Origin: Pseudomonas rhizoryzae
GTDB lineage: Bacteria > Pseudomonadota > Gammaproteobacteria > Pseudomonadales > Pseudomonadaceae
DNA: 64,000 nucleotides
NCBI RefSeq assembly: GCF_005250615.1
Contig: NZ_SULM01000003.1
Coordinates: 124,001-188,000 of the forward strand
Direction: 5' to 3'
Shown here piece by piece: positions 17,693 to 26,223 of this stretch. Positions within the stretch are counted from its first letter, which is position 1. Each line of letters starts with the position of its first letter. Below the pieces are notes generated by a model. The model was not told the origin of the DNA. It made no database searches and saw only the letters and a program-made list of their open reading frames with translations. The translations under genes and the position numbers were made by a program.

Positions 17693-18772
17693 ATGGCCGC
17701 ACAGCCCCGCCTTAATGACCTGAACATCGAAGCCAACGAGCCGCTCATCACGCCCGAGCAGCTCAAGCAGGAGATCCCGCTGAGCGATCTCGCCGCCGAC
17801 ACCGTCGCCAACGGCCGCCAGGTCATCCGCGACATCCTCGACGGCAAGGACCATCGCCTGTTCGTGGTGATCGGCCCCTGCTCCATCCATGACATCAAGG
17901 CCGCCCACGAATATGCCGAGCGGCTCAAGACCCTGGCTGCCCAGGTGAGCGACACCCTGTACCTGGTGATGCGCGTCTACTTCGAAAAGCCCCGCACCAC
18001 CGTCGGTTGGAAGGGCTTGATCAACGACCCCTACCTGGATGACTCCTTCAAGATCCAGGACGGCTTGCACATCGGTCGCCAACTGCTGCTGGACCTGGCG
18101 GAAAAAGGCCTGCCCACCGCCACCGAAGCCCTGGACCCGATCTCGCCGCAGTACCTGCAGGACCTGATCAGCTGGTCGGCCATCGGCGCGCGCACCACCG
18201 AGTCCCAGACCCACCGCGAAATGGCCTCGGGCCTGTCTTCCGCGGTCGGCTTCAAGAACGGCACCGATGGCAGCCTGACCGTGGCCATCAACGCCCTGCA
18301 GTCGGTCTCCAGCCCGCACCGCTTCCTGGGTATCGACCAGCGCGGCCAGGTCTCGGTGGTGATGACCAAGGGCAACGCCTACGGCCACGTGGTACTGCGC
18401 GGCGGTAACGGCAAACCCAACTACGACTCGGTCAGCGTCACCCTCTGCGAGCAGGCGCTGGTCAAGGCCAAGATCAAGCCGAACATCATGGTCGACTGCA
18501 GCCACGCCAACTCCAACAAGGACGCCGCCCTGCAGCCGCTGGTGATGGACAACGTCGCCAACCAGATCGTCGAAGGCAATAATTCCATCGTCGGCCTGAT
18601 GGTGGAGAGTCACCTGGGCTTCGGCAACCAGCCGATTCCGGCGGACCTGTCGCAACTGCAATACGGCGTCTCGGTGACCGATGCCTGCATCGACTGGGCC
18701 ATGACCGAGAAGAGCATTCTCGACATGCACCGCAAGCTCAAGGATGTCCTGCCGCGCCGCAGTCGCGACTGA
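17693..18772 (+). CDS. aroG: 3-deoxy-7-phosphoheptulonate synthase (DAHP synthase), class I-alpha
   Basis: 359 residues; condenses phosphoenolpyruvate and erythrose 4-phosphate at the head of the shikimate pathway. Signatures include RLFVVIGPCSIHD, MRVYFEKPRTTVGWKGLINDP, GARTTESQTHREMASGLS and MVDCSHANSNK with metal ligands. It belongs to the AroF/G/H type. Which amino acid inhibits it cannot be read reliably, so aroF is an equally possible name. A strong bidirectional terminator follows. Confidence 0.93.
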   Translation: MAAQPRLNDLNIEANEPLITPEQLKQEIPLSDLAADTVANGRQVIRDILDGKDHRLFVVIGPCSIHDIKAAHEYAERLKTLAAQVSDTLYLVMRVYFEKPRTTVGWKGLINDPYLDDSFKIQDGLHIGRQLLLDLAEKGLPTATEALDPISPQYLQDLISWSAIGARTTESQTHREMASGLSSAVGFKNGTDGSLTVAINALQSVSSPHRFLGIDQRGQVSVVMTKGNAYGHVVLRGGNGKPNYDSVSVTLCEQALVKAKIKPNIMVDCSHANSNKDAALQPLVMDNVANQIVEGNNSIVGLMVESHLGFGNQPIPADLSQLQYGVSVTDACIDWAMTEKSILDMHRKLKDVLPRRSRD

Positions 18773-18788
18773 CCGTCACAGGCAAACG

Positions 18789-18816
18789 AAAACGCCGGGC
18801 TCAGCCCGGCGTTTTT
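18789..18816. terminator. Bidirectional terminator between DAHP synthase and GNAT genes
   Basis: AAAACGCCGGGC (18789-18800) pairs with GCCCGGCGTTTT (18804-18815) around TCA. T runs are present on both strands, serving the two convergent genes. Confidence 0.9.
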
Positions 18817-18830
18817 CATGGTGCGGCCCG

Positions 18831-19112
18831 TCAGGCCAGCGGGGTCACCTGCCCGCGGCGCTCCAGATAGTGCTCCACGTAGGAGCAGGAGGGAATGACG
18901 CTATAGCCGCGGCTCTCGGCATAGTTCAGCGCGTGCTCGGTCAGCCGCGCGGCCAGGCCGCGTCCACGCAGGGCATCGGGTACGAAGGTGCGGTAGAAAT
19001 CCATGGTCTGCTTGCCCAGATCCATGTAGGCGAGATAGGCGCGCTGCCCATCGACGGAGAGGTGGAATTGATGATTGGCTTCATCGTGTTCCACGCGCAG
19101 GGATTCGTTCAT
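18831..19112 (-). CDS. GNAT-family N-acetyltransferase, small YjdJ-like
   Basis: A 93-residue single-domain acetyltransferase. YRTFVPDALRGRGLAARLTEHALNYAESRGYSVIPSC contains the acetyl-CoA pyrophosphate loop (R-G-R-G-L-A) and the conserved Pro-Cys of the YjdJ/Gtn10 type. AAGGAG precedes ATG 19112; the longer frame to 19181 is not supported. The substrate is unknown. Confidence 0.85.
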   Translation of the reverse strand: MNESLRVEHDEANHQFHLSVDGQRAYLAYMDLGKQTMDFYRTFVPDALRGRGLAARLTEHALNYAESRGYSVIPSCSYVEHYLERRGQVTPLA

Positions 19113-19463
19113 GACTACTCCTTGGCGGTTTGGCTCCGCCTTATCCATTGTTATCGATGCTACCCGAAGACGGGAACACAACCTTCCTGTGCGGGATTAA
19201 GCCTCAGCGCGTGAGACCCCGAGGGAGAAGGCAGGTTCTAACCAGCCGTCGCACCGTAAAAAGACACTATATCAGGGCTCGTCAGGCGTACGCAGCCACA
19301 GGCTGCACTTGACATCTTTCACCCATTCTCTAACGTTTTGAAACGTTCGACACTTTCGGCCATCCAAGCAGTTGCCGTCACCGGTGGAGCCATTCTGAGT
19401 GCGCTCACAGGGCAAAGGAGCGGAATTTCCGCAAAAATTCTTTGCTGCAATGGGTTCGCTTAG
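19113..19463. other. Gene-free region between GNAT and oprI genes
   Basis: About 350 bases without a credible gene. It holds the GNAT gene's promoter side, a TTGACA at 19309-19314 and a perfect palindrome AACGTTT-TG-AAACGTT at 19332-19347. The palindrome could be a regulator site. Nothing else recognisable is seen. Confidence 0.4.
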
Positions 19464-19491
19464 TTTACTTACGACCGGTAATGAGTAGTAT
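19464..19491 (+). promoter_or_regulatory. Candidate oprI promoter
   Basis: TTTACT (19464-19469) and TAGTAT (19486-19491) with a 16-base spacer, about 65 bases before the oprI start and in an AT-rich stretch. OprI is one of the most abundant proteins in Pseudomonas, so a strong promoter is expected here. Confidence 0.5.
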
Positions 19492-19556
19492 GTAGCCGCA
19501 ATTTTCCAACTGGGAAATTGACCTTAAAACAGGATGTCTACCTCAAGGGGTTTACG

Positions 19557-19808
19557 ATGAACAACGCTCTGAAATTCGCCGCTCTGGCTCTGGCCGCTGC
19601 TCTGGCCACTGGTTGCAGCACCGCTAACAAGGAAAGCGAAGCTCGCCTGACCGCTACCGAAGACGCCGCTGCCCGCGCTCAGGCTCGTGCTGACGAAGCC
19701 TACCGTCACGCTGACGAGGCTCTGGCCGCCGCTCAGAAAGCTCAGCAGACCGCTGACGAAGCCAACGAGCGCGCCCTGCGTATGCTGGAAAAAGCCAGCC
19801 GCAAGTAA
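19557..19808 (+). CDS. oprI: Major outer-membrane lipoprotein OprI (Lpp-like)
   Basis: An 83-residue precursor with a lipoprotein signal and lipobox LATGCS (Cys20). The mature part is a heptad-repeat helix ([28 protein letters not shown]) ending in LEKASRK. This is nearly identical to what I recall of P. aeruginosa OprI. It trimerises, sits in the outer membrane and can be linked to peptidoglycan through its C-terminal lysine. AAGGGG precedes ATG 19557. Codon use is restricted and biased, as in highly expressed genes. The next gene downstream encodes an L,D-transpeptidase. Confidence 0.97.
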   Translation: MNNALKFAALALAAALATGCSTANKESEARLTATEDAAARAQARADEAYRHADEALAAAQKAQQTADEANERALRMLEKASRK

Positions 19809-19856
19809 TGCGCCTCGGCTAGGAAGGCGAGTGGCAACAGTCGCCTTTCTCGGAGC

Positions 19857-19896
19857 AAACAAAAAGCCTGCCATTTCGATGGCGGGCTTTTTGTTT
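19857..19896 (+). terminator. Terminator of oprI
   Basis: An 18-bp near-perfect stem (19857-19874 with 19879-19896), TTCG tetraloop and T run. The stem is symmetrical, so it probably also terminates the convergent transpeptidase gene. Confidence 0.92.
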
Positions 19897-19935
19897 GTCT
19901 GAAGGATGGCGCCCTGCGGGCGCCATCCCCACGGA

Positions 19936-20913
19936 TCACAGTGCCTTGGCGGGCGCCTTGGCCACGGTACCAGGAGCGACCCCGGCCGGCAGCTCGGCGA
20001 TTTCCACCGGCAGGCCGTCCTGTTGCTGCACGGTGTCACGCACCGTGTCCCAGTTCACCAGGCTGTTGGCTTGCAGCAGATCGTCACGCTTGATCAGGGC
20101 GTTGACCACCGCCGCTTGGCGGTCGATCTCGGTCGGATCACCCTTCATGTTGACCGGCTGGTGCGCTTCCAGATAGAGCTTGCCCTGGCTCACGCCGAAC
20201 TTGTAGGGCTCGTCGATGATCCGCACCGGGGTACCGATCGGCAGCATGCCCACCAGCTCGGTCACGTTGAAGTTGTACATGCGGAAGCAACCATGGCTGG
20301 TCTGGGTGCCGATACCGAACTTCCGGTCCGAGCCGTGGATCAGGTAGCCCGGCATGGTCAGGCGGATCTTGTAGGGGCCGAGCGGGTTATCCGGGCCGGG
20401 CGGGACCACCTTGGGCAGCGGATCGCCTTCGGCGGCGTGCTCGGCGCGAATGGACTCCGGCGGATACCAGGCCGGATCCTTGATCTTGTCCACCACCTTG
20501 GCCACCCCGACCGGCGAGCCCCAGCCTTCGCGACCGATGCCCAACGGATAGGTGAAGACCGAGTGCCCACCCTTGGGGTAGTAGTACATACGGTATTCGG
20601 CGATGTTGATGACAATACCTTCACGCGGGCCGGGCGGCAGGATGAAGCGCGTCGGCAACACGATCTCGGTACCGGCGCCCGGCAACCAGGCGTCCACGCC
20701 GGGGTTGGCGGCGACCATCTCGTTGTAACCCAGATCGTACTTCACCCCGAGGTCGGCGAAGGTGTCTTCGTAAGCGGCCTTGATGACCTGCACCTGACCG
20801 ACCACATCATCGCCGGGGGGCGGCAGGGGCAACTCCAGTGCCCGCGCCGAACCCGCGCCCAGCAGACCTAACAGCGAAAGGGAACCGACCAGGGTCGAAA
20901 GACGCGGCGACAT
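19936..20913 (-). CDS. L,D-transpeptidase (YkuD/ErfK-YbiS type), periplasmic
   Basis: 325 residues with an N-terminal signal (STLVGSLSLLGLLGAGSARA). A LysM-like segment covers about 45-90 (DTFADLGVKYDLGYNEMVAANPG). The YkuD catalytic domain contains IHGSDRKFGIGTQTSHGCFRM with nucleophile Cys209 and the preceding His. Such enzymes make 3-3 peptidoglycan cross-links or attach Lpp-type lipoproteins to peptidoglycan. Being convergent with oprI, it is a good candidate for anchoring OprI. ATG 20913 is chosen for its export signal; the frame upstream of it is not coding. Confidence 0.9.
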   Translation of the reverse strand: MSPRLSTLVGSLSLLGLLGAGSARALELPLPPPGDDVVGQVQVIKAAYEDTFADLGVKYDLGYNEMVAANPGVDAWLPGAGTEIVLPTRFILPPGPREGIVINIAEYRMYYYPKGGHSVFTYPLGIGREGWGSPVGVAKVVDKIKDPAWYPPESIRAEHAAEGDPLPKVVPPGPDNPLGPYKIRLTMPGYLIHGSDRKFGIGTQTSHGCFRMYNFNVTELVGMLPIGTPVRIIDEPYKFGVSQGKLYLEAHQPVNMKGDPTEIDRQAAVVNALIKRDDLLQANSLVNWDTVRDTVQQQDGLPVEIAELPAGVAPGTVAKAPAKAL

Positions 20914-20989
20914 GGAGTGAATCCTTGCAAGGAACGAGAGAGGTTGGAGGCGCGAATTGTACACGTCCACTCGCCCCTCTGGCAGAGGC

Positions 20990-21271
20990 TCACAGAGCCT
21001 GTAACGGATTGGGCAAGCCGCGGCGGGCGCCCTGCAAACGCTGCATGCAGGCGGGACACAGCGCCTTCTGGCGCAACGCCTGGCGGTCCAGCGGGCGTAA
21101 CGCGGGCCGCGCCGGCAGGAAGGTGCCGCACAGGGTGCGGTCGGTGGGCGAGCCCAGCTCCAGCTGCCGGGCGACGATATGGACCCGCCCCTCGCGGCAG
21201 GCGAACAGGTCGAGCTGGGCATCGGGCTGGATCAGCTGATAGCCGTGCATGGACCGGGTAAGGCGGGACAT
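20990..21271 (-). CDS. Hypothetical protein with a CxxC motif (PA2855-like)
   Basis: 93 residues, Arg- and Leu-rich. Cysteines occur at FACREG, TLCGTF and ALCPACMQR, which could form a small metal site. There is no signal peptide. It lies between the transpeptidase and tesA genes in the same position as an uncharacterised gene I recall in P. aeruginosa. I do not recognise its function. Composition and phase match neighbouring coding sequence, so it is probably real. Confidence 0.55.
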   Translation of the reverse strand: MSRLTRSMHGYQLIQPDAQLDLFACREGRVHIVARQLELGSPTDRTLCGTFLPARPALRPLDRQALRQKALCPACMQRLQGARRGLPNPLQAL

Positions 21272-21369
21272 CGGGATACTCCAGGGGCGGTTCCGCCAGG
21301 CGGTCGATTGACCGGACCGGCGGGGCGCGCAACCTTAGCGGAAAGCCTTGCCGGGGAAAAGTCCGGCGT

Positions 21370-21984
21370 TCAGTCGCGCAGCACGCGCTGCAGTTCCGGC
21401 CAGGCGTTATCCAGCAGACGCTGCTGGGCATTGGCCCGTGGGTGGATGCCATCCGGCTGCATGAAGGCGGGATCGCCCCCTACCCCTTCGAGCAGGAAGG
21501 GTACCAGGGCCACCTGCTGGGCCTTGGCCACGTCCTGGTAGACCTGGGCGAAGCCCTCGGTGTAGCGCGGCCCGTAGTTGGGCGGCAGGCGCATCCCCAA
21601 CAGCAGAACGCGGGCGCCCTTGGCCTTGGCCTGCTGCACCAGGGCGGTGAGATTGCGCTCGAATTGGGCCAGCGGCTGGCCACGCAGGCCATCGTTGCCG
21701 CCCAACTCGATGGCCACCACCTCGGGGCGGTGCGCGGCCAACAGCTGCGGCAGTCGTGCCAGGCCGCCCGCCGTGGTGTCGCCACTGATGGAGGCGTTCA
21801 CCACCTGGTAGGGGCTCTGCTGCTCCTGCAGGCGGTTTTCGAGCAACCGCACCCATCCTTGGCCGTCGGCGAGGCCGTAGCCGGCGCTGATGCTGTCACC
21901 CACCACCAGCAGGGTGCGCGCCATCGCCAGGGGCGTCAGCAGCAGACAGGCCACCGCCAGCAACCAGGCAATGCCTTGCCGCAA
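21370..21984 (-). CDS. tesA: Arylesterase / thioesterase I (GDSL hydrolase TesA)
   Basis: An SGNH-family hydrolase of about 204 residues. Block I is LLVVGDSISAGYGL, the oxyanion segments are NASISGDTTAGG and IELGGNDGLRG, and the catalytic Asp/His are in MQPDGIHPRANAQ. A signal peptide (GIAWLLAVACLLLTPLAMA) puts it in the periplasm. No ATG fits near the signal peptide. TTG 21984 gives the family's usual length, while ATG starts further upstream (for example MPYPKGPQ) would add about 25 unrelated residues. Divergent from ybbA, as in many gammaproteobacteria. Confidence 0.88.
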   Translation of the reverse strand: MRQGIAWLLAVACLLLTPLAMARTLLVVGDSISAGYGLADGQGWVRLLENRLQEQQSPYQVVNASISGDTTAGGLARLPQLLAAHRPEVVAIELGGNDGLRGQPLAQFERNLTALVQQAKAKGARVLLLGMRLPPNYGPRYTEGFAQVYQDVAKAQQVALVPFLLEGVGGDPAFMQPDGIHPRANAQQRLLDNAWPELQRVLRD

Positions 21985-22072
21985 AGGCGCGCTGGACTTC
22001 GGCGCGGTTTTTGACTCTAACTCGCCACAGCAGCCCGCCTGCGGGCCCTTCGGATACGGCATTGGATACCTC

Positions 22073-22747
22073 ATGAGCGAAGTCATTTTGCGGGCACGCG
22101 ACCTTAGCAAGGTCGTCACCGGCGCGGAAGGCGCCTTGCCGATCCTCCAGGCGCTGGACCTGGAACTCCAGGCCGGCGACAGTTTGGCCATCGTCGGCAG
22201 CTCAGGTTCCGGCAAATCCACCTTGCTCGGCCTGCTGGCCGGTCTCGATCTGCCCAGCTCCGGCGAGGTGGAACTCGCCGGCCAGCGCCTGGGCGCCCTC
22301 GACGAAGATGCCCGGGCCCGCCTGCGGGCGGAACGGGTGGGGTTCGTTTTCCAATCCTTCCAGTTGCTCGACAGCCTCACGGCACTGGAGAACGTGATGC
22401 TGCCACTGGAGCTGGAGGGCGCTCGTCAGGCCCGTGAGCAGGCGACGGCTTTGTTGGAGCGGGTCGGCCTCGGCGAACGGCTACGCCACTACCCCCGCCA
22501 GCTCTCCGGCGGTGAGCAACAGCGGGTGGCCCTGGCCCGGGCCTTCGCGCCGCGGCCAAGCATCCTCTTCGCCGACGAACCGACCGGCAATCTCGACAGC
22601 CGCACCGGTGCCCACATCAGCGACCTGTTGTTCGAACTCAACCGGGAACGGGGTACCACATTGGTCCTGGTGACCCACGACGAGCGCCTGGCAGCCCGCT
22701 GTGCCCGGCAATTGCGCCTGGAAGGCGGTCGGCGGGTCGCGGCATGA
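22073..22747 (+). CDS. ybbA: ABC transporter ATP-binding protein (YbbA-like, LolD/MacB class)
   Basis: 224 residues, a single ABC cassette: Walker A GSSGSGKST, Q-loop FVFQSFQLLDSLTALENV, signature QLSGGEQQRVALARA, Walker B ILFADEPTGNLD and the H-loop LVTHD. The class includes LolD and MacB, which power mechanotransmission rather than substrate import. It overlaps the permease gene by 4 bases (ATGA). It is paired with tesA on the other strand, the conserved E. coli tesA-ybbA-ybbP arrangement. The exact role is unresolved. Confidence 0.9.
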   Translation: MSEVILRARDLSKVVTGAEGALPILQALDLELQAGDSLAIVGSSGSGKSTLLGLLAGLDLPSSGEVELAGQRLGALDEDARARLRAERVGFVFQSFQLLDSLTALENVMLPLELEGARQAREQATALLERVGLGERLRHYPRQLSGGEQQRVALARAFAPRPSILFADEPTGNLDSRTGAHISDLLFELNRERGTTLVLVTHDERLAARCARQLRLEGGRRVAA

Positions 22748-25254
22748 GGGGTGCCGGCCTACCGCTTACGCGGCTGTTCCTGTTGGCCTGGCGCCAGACC
22801 CTGCGCGAGCTGCGCGCGGGGGAGATCCGCATGCTCTGCCTGGCATTGGTGGTGGCCGTGGCGGCCAGCGTCGCCATCGGCTATTTCACCGCCCGCCTGG
22901 GAGCCGGCATGCAGACGCGCGCCAGCGAATTCCTCGCCGCCGACCTGGTGTTGCTGGGCAGCGAACCGGCCCGCCCCGAACAGGTGGCGGCCGGTCTGCG
23001 GCTCGGCCTCACCCACAGCCGTACCCTGACATTCAGCACCATGGCGGCGGGCGCCGAGGCCCTGCAACTGGCCAGCGTCAAGGCGGTGCAGAAGAACTTT
23101 CCGTTGCGCGGCGAGGTACGTAGCGCGGCGGCGCCCGCTGCGCCCGACCAGGCGGGCGGCGCGCCGGCCCCCGGCGAGGCCTGGGTCGAGCCACGGCTGT
23201 TGCTGGCGCTGGATGCGCGGGTCGGTGATCGACTCGACATCGGCCGCAAGCCGCTCACCATCACCCGGGTGCTCACCGCCGAACCGGATCGGGCCGGCGA
23301 CTTCTACAGCCTGACGCCGCGGGTGCTGATCAATCTCGACGACGTGGCCGCCACCGGGGTCATCCAGCCCGGCAGCCGGGTACGCTACCGCGAACTCTGG
23401 CGCGGAGAACCGGCGGCGCTTGCCAGCTATCGCCAGGCGCTCACGCCCGACCTCGCCGCCAACCAGCGTTTCGAAGGACCGGGCGACGGCAATCGGCAAC
23501 TGGGCAATGCCCTGGAGCGGGCCCAGCGTTATCTCGGCCTGGCCAGCCTGGTGGCGGTGTTGCTGGCCGGCGTGGCCGTGGCGCTCTCGGCCAATCGCTT
23601 CGCCGCGCGGCGTTTCGATGCCAGCGCCCTGCTCCGCTGCCTCGGCCTGACCCGGCGCGATGCCCTGCTGCTCTATGGTCTGCAGCTGGGGCTGCTGGGC
23701 CTGGCCGCCAGCCTGCTCGGCGCCCTCCTCGGTTGGCTGGCGCAGTTGGTGCTGTTCCAGCTGTTGCATGGCCTGCTGCCGGCGCGCCTGCCCGCGGCCG
23801 GGATCGGGCCAGCCCTGGCCGGCATGGGTACCGGCCTGGTCGCCCTGGCCGGCTTCGCCTTGCCACCGCTGGCCGCCCTGGGCCGGGTACCGCCCTTGCG
23901 GGTGCTGCGCAGCGATCTGCAACCGGTGCCCCTGCGCACCTGGCTGGTCTATGGCTGCGCTCTGCTCGCCCTGGGGCTGATCATGTGGCGGCTATCGCTG
24001 GATCTACGCCTGACCCTGGCCCTGCTGGTCGGTGGCCTGGTCGCCGGCTTGCTGTTCGGCAGCCTGCTCTACCTGGCCCTGCGCGGTCTGCGCCAGGCGC
24101 TACAAGGAGCGCCCCTGGCCTGGCGGCTGGGCCTGGGCCAGTTGCTGCGGCATCCGCTGGCGGCGGTGGGCCAGACGCTGGCCTTCGGCCTGATCCTCTT
24201 GGCCATGAGCCTGGTAGTGCTGCTGCGCGGCGAGTTGCTGGAGCGCTGGCAGGCGCAACTGCCGGCCGAGGCGCCCAATCATTTCGCCCTCAATGTGTTG
24301 CCGGATGAACGCCAGGCCTTTGCCCAGGCGGTCGCGGCTCTCTCACCCCATGCCAGTCCGCTCTACCCCATCGTCCAGGGGCGCCTGGTCACGGTGAAGG
24401 GGCACCCGGCCCGGGAAGGCCTGGAAGATGACTCCCGCGGCGGACGGGCGACCCGGCGCGACCTCAACCTGACCTGGTCGGCTGAGTTGCCGGACGGCAA
24501 TCGCCTGGAAGCCGGCCACTGGTGGAATGCCGTGCCAGCCGGTGACCTGCCCGGCGTTTCGCTGGAGGGCGAGCTGGCGCGCAGTCTCGGCGTCGGCCTG
24601 GGCGACCCCCTCGGCTTCGTCATTGGCGATCGGCAGATCGAGGCGCGGGTCACCAGCCTGCGCCAGGTGAGTTGGGACAATTTCCAGCCCAACTTCTTCG
24701 TCATCTTCGCGCCGGGCGCCCTGGAAGGGGTACCGGTCACCTATTTGGGCAGCTTCTACCTGCCGCCCGGCCATGATCGCGAACTGCTGGCTCTGGCCCG
24801 CCAATTTCCGGCGGTGACGCTGCTGCCCATCGACGCCCTGCTCGATCAGCTGCGCAGCATCCTGCGCCAGGTCAGCGTGGCGGTGGAATTCGTGCTGCTG
24901 TTCGTGCTGGCCGCCGGTATCGCCGTGCTGCTGGCCGGCTTGCAGGCCACCCTGGACGAGCGCATCCGCCAGGGTGCCCTGCTGCGCGCCCTGGGCGCCC
25001 GGCGCGAACTGCTGCAACGGGCGCGGCGCACCGAATTCATCCTGCTCGGCGGCGCCAGCGGCTTGCTCGCGGCGCTCGGTTGCGAGATCGTCAGCGCCCT
25101 GCTCTACCGGCTGGCCTTCGACCTCGACTGGCAACCCCATCCCTGGCTCCTGCTCCTGCCGGTGTTGGGTGCCCTCCTGGTCAGTACGGCCGGGCTACTG
25201 GGCACGCGGCGGGCCCTCACCGCCAGTCCGTTACTGATCCTGAGAGAAAGCTGA
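22744..25254 (+). CDS. ybbP: FtsX-family ABC permease (YbbP-like)
   Basis: An 836-residue inner-membrane protein. It has an N-terminal membrane segment, a large periplasmic region (about 45-255), and FtsX-type helical blocks at about 265-330, 400-500 and 700-835. The C-terminal core DERIRQGALLRALGARR is the typical FtsX signature. It couples to the ATPase encoded by the overlapping upstream gene. It ends four bases before greB. Confidence 0.9.
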   Translation: MRGAGLPLTRLFLLAWRQTLRELRAGEIRMLCLALVVAVAASVAIGYFTARLGAGMQTRASEFLAADLVLLGSEPARPEQVAAGLRLGLTHSRTLTFSTMAAGAEALQLASVKAVQKNFPLRGEVRSAAAPAAPDQAGGAPAPGEAWVEPRLLLALDARVGDRLDIGRKPLTITRVLTAEPDRAGDFYSLTPRVLINLDDVAATGVIQPGSRVRYRELWRGEPAALASYRQALTPDLAANQRFEGPGDGNRQLGNALERAQRYLGLASLVAVLLAGVAVALSANRFAARRFDASALLRCLGLTRRDALLLYGLQLGLLGLAASLLGALLGWLAQLVLFQLLHGLLPARLPAAGIGPALAGMGTGLVALAGFALPPLAALGRVPPLRVLRSDLQPVPLRTWLVYGCALLALGLIMWRLSLDLRLTLALLVGGLVAGLLFGSLLYLALRGLRQALQGAPLAWRLGLGQLLRHPLAAVGQTLAFGLILLAMSLVVLLRGELLERWQAQLPAEAPNHFALNVLPDERQAFAQAVAALSPHASPLYPIVQGRLVTVKGHPAREGLEDDSRGGRATRRDLNLTWSAELPDGNRLEAGHWWNAVPAGDLPGVSLEGELARSLGVGLGDPLGFVIGDRQIEARVTSLRQVSWDNFQPNFFVIFAPGALEGVPVTYLGSFYLPPGHDRELLALARQFPAVTLLPIDALLDQLRSILRQVSVAVEFVLLFVLAAGIAVLLAGLQATLDERIRQGALLRALGARRELLQRARRTEFILLGGASGLLAALGCEIVSALLYRLAFDLDWQPHPWLLLLPVLGALLVSTAGLLGTRRALTASPLLILRES

Positions 25255-25257
25255 TCC

Positions 25258-25761
25258 ATGAGCCGTTACCGTCCGCCGCGCACCGCCGGCACGCCCCTGA
25301 TCACGCCCGCTGGCGAAGCCCGGCTGCGCGCCGAACTGCATGAGCTGTGGAACGTGCGCCGCCCCCAGGTCACCCAGGCGGTGAGCGAGGCGGCGGCCCT
25401 GGGCGATCGCTCGGAAAACGCCGAGTACATCTACGGCAAGAAGATGCTGCGCGAGATCGACAGCCGGGTGCGCTTCCTGCGCAAGCGCCTGGAGAATCTC
25501 AAGGTGATCCGCGAACGCCCGGCCGATCCGACCAAGGTCTATTTCGGTGCCTGGGTCACCCTGGAAGACGAGGAAGGCGCCGAGAAGCGCTATCGCATCG
25601 TCGGCCCGGACGAACTCGACCTCCGGCAGAACCTCATCAGCATCGACTCGCCCTTGGCGCGGGCGCTGGTCGGCAAGGCGCTGGACGCCGAGGTCCGCTT
25701 GCAGACGCCGGCCGGCGAACAGCGCTGGTATATCGTCGAGATCGCCTATCCGGACGAGTGA
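25258..25761 (+). CDS. greB: Transcription elongation factor GreB
   Basis: 167 residues. An N-terminal coiled coil contains the acidic tip (SEAAALGDRSENAEYIYGKK), which enters the RNA polymerase secondary channel and stimulates cleavage of backtracked RNA. A C-terminal FKBP-like domain has RYRIVGPDELD. The longer basic patch and loop residues (KKMLREIDSRVRFLRKRLE) favour GreB over GreA. ATG follows AAAGCTGATCC closely after ybbP, suggesting co-transcription. Confidence 0.93.
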   Translation: MSRYRPPRTAGTPLITPAGEARLRAELHELWNVRRPQVTQAVSEAAALGDRSENAEYIYGKKMLREIDSRVRFLRKRLENLKVIRERPADPTKVYFGAWVTLEDEEGAEKRYRIVGPDELDLRQNLISIDSPLARALVGKALDAEVRLQTPAGEQRWYIVEIAYPDE

Positions 25762-25764
25762 CGG

Positions 25765-26070
25765 CTAGCGCCGCCGGGTGATCACGCCTTGCCGCGCCAC
25801 TCGGGTCAGCTCCCGCACCAGAGGTTCGAGACCGGCCCTACCGGGCGACTGCACCACGGCGAAGTCGAAGCTGTCGTTACCGAAGCCGCGCAATTGCTCG
25901 GCCTGGTCGGCGAAACGGATCTGCAGGGTACGGCTATGGGGCCAGCGCTTGGGCCAGCCTTCGAGATAGCGCAGCAGGGTGGGCTGGTCGGGGCCGCCGA
26001 GCAGGATGGCGGGATGACAGGCGAGCTTGCCCTGGGTCAGCGGGGTAAGGCGTAGCGGGAGAGGAAGCAT
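25765..26070 (-). CDS. Hypothetical protein, convergent with greB
   Basis: 101 residues. The C-terminal half (FADQAEQLRGFGNDSFDFAVVQSPG, then LVRELTRVARQGVITRR) vaguely resembles the end of a methyltransferase-like Rossmann domain, but the SAM-binding motif is absent. The stop codon is three bases from the greB stop, so the two transcripts must overlap. The position matches a hypothetical gene I recall next to mltF2 in P. aeruginosa. Function unknown. Confidence 0.55.
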   Translation of the reverse strand: MLPLPLRLTPLTQGKLACHPAILLGGPDQPTLLRYLEGWPKRWPHSRTLQIRFADQAEQLRGFGNDSFDFAVVQSPGRAGLEPLVRELTRVARQGVITRRR

Positions 26071-26223
26071 GGACAGGATTCCGCCTCGTAGGTCCAGCTG
26101 GGCGGTAGTACGAGGCCTGTTCCGTCCAGCGCTTTAGCGGTATTTGGGAGCGCCCCGCAAGTTGCTGTTTAAATCGGCGCGGGATCATCCTAGGGAGGCC
26201 CCACTTGCCCTGTCAAGCCGGTT

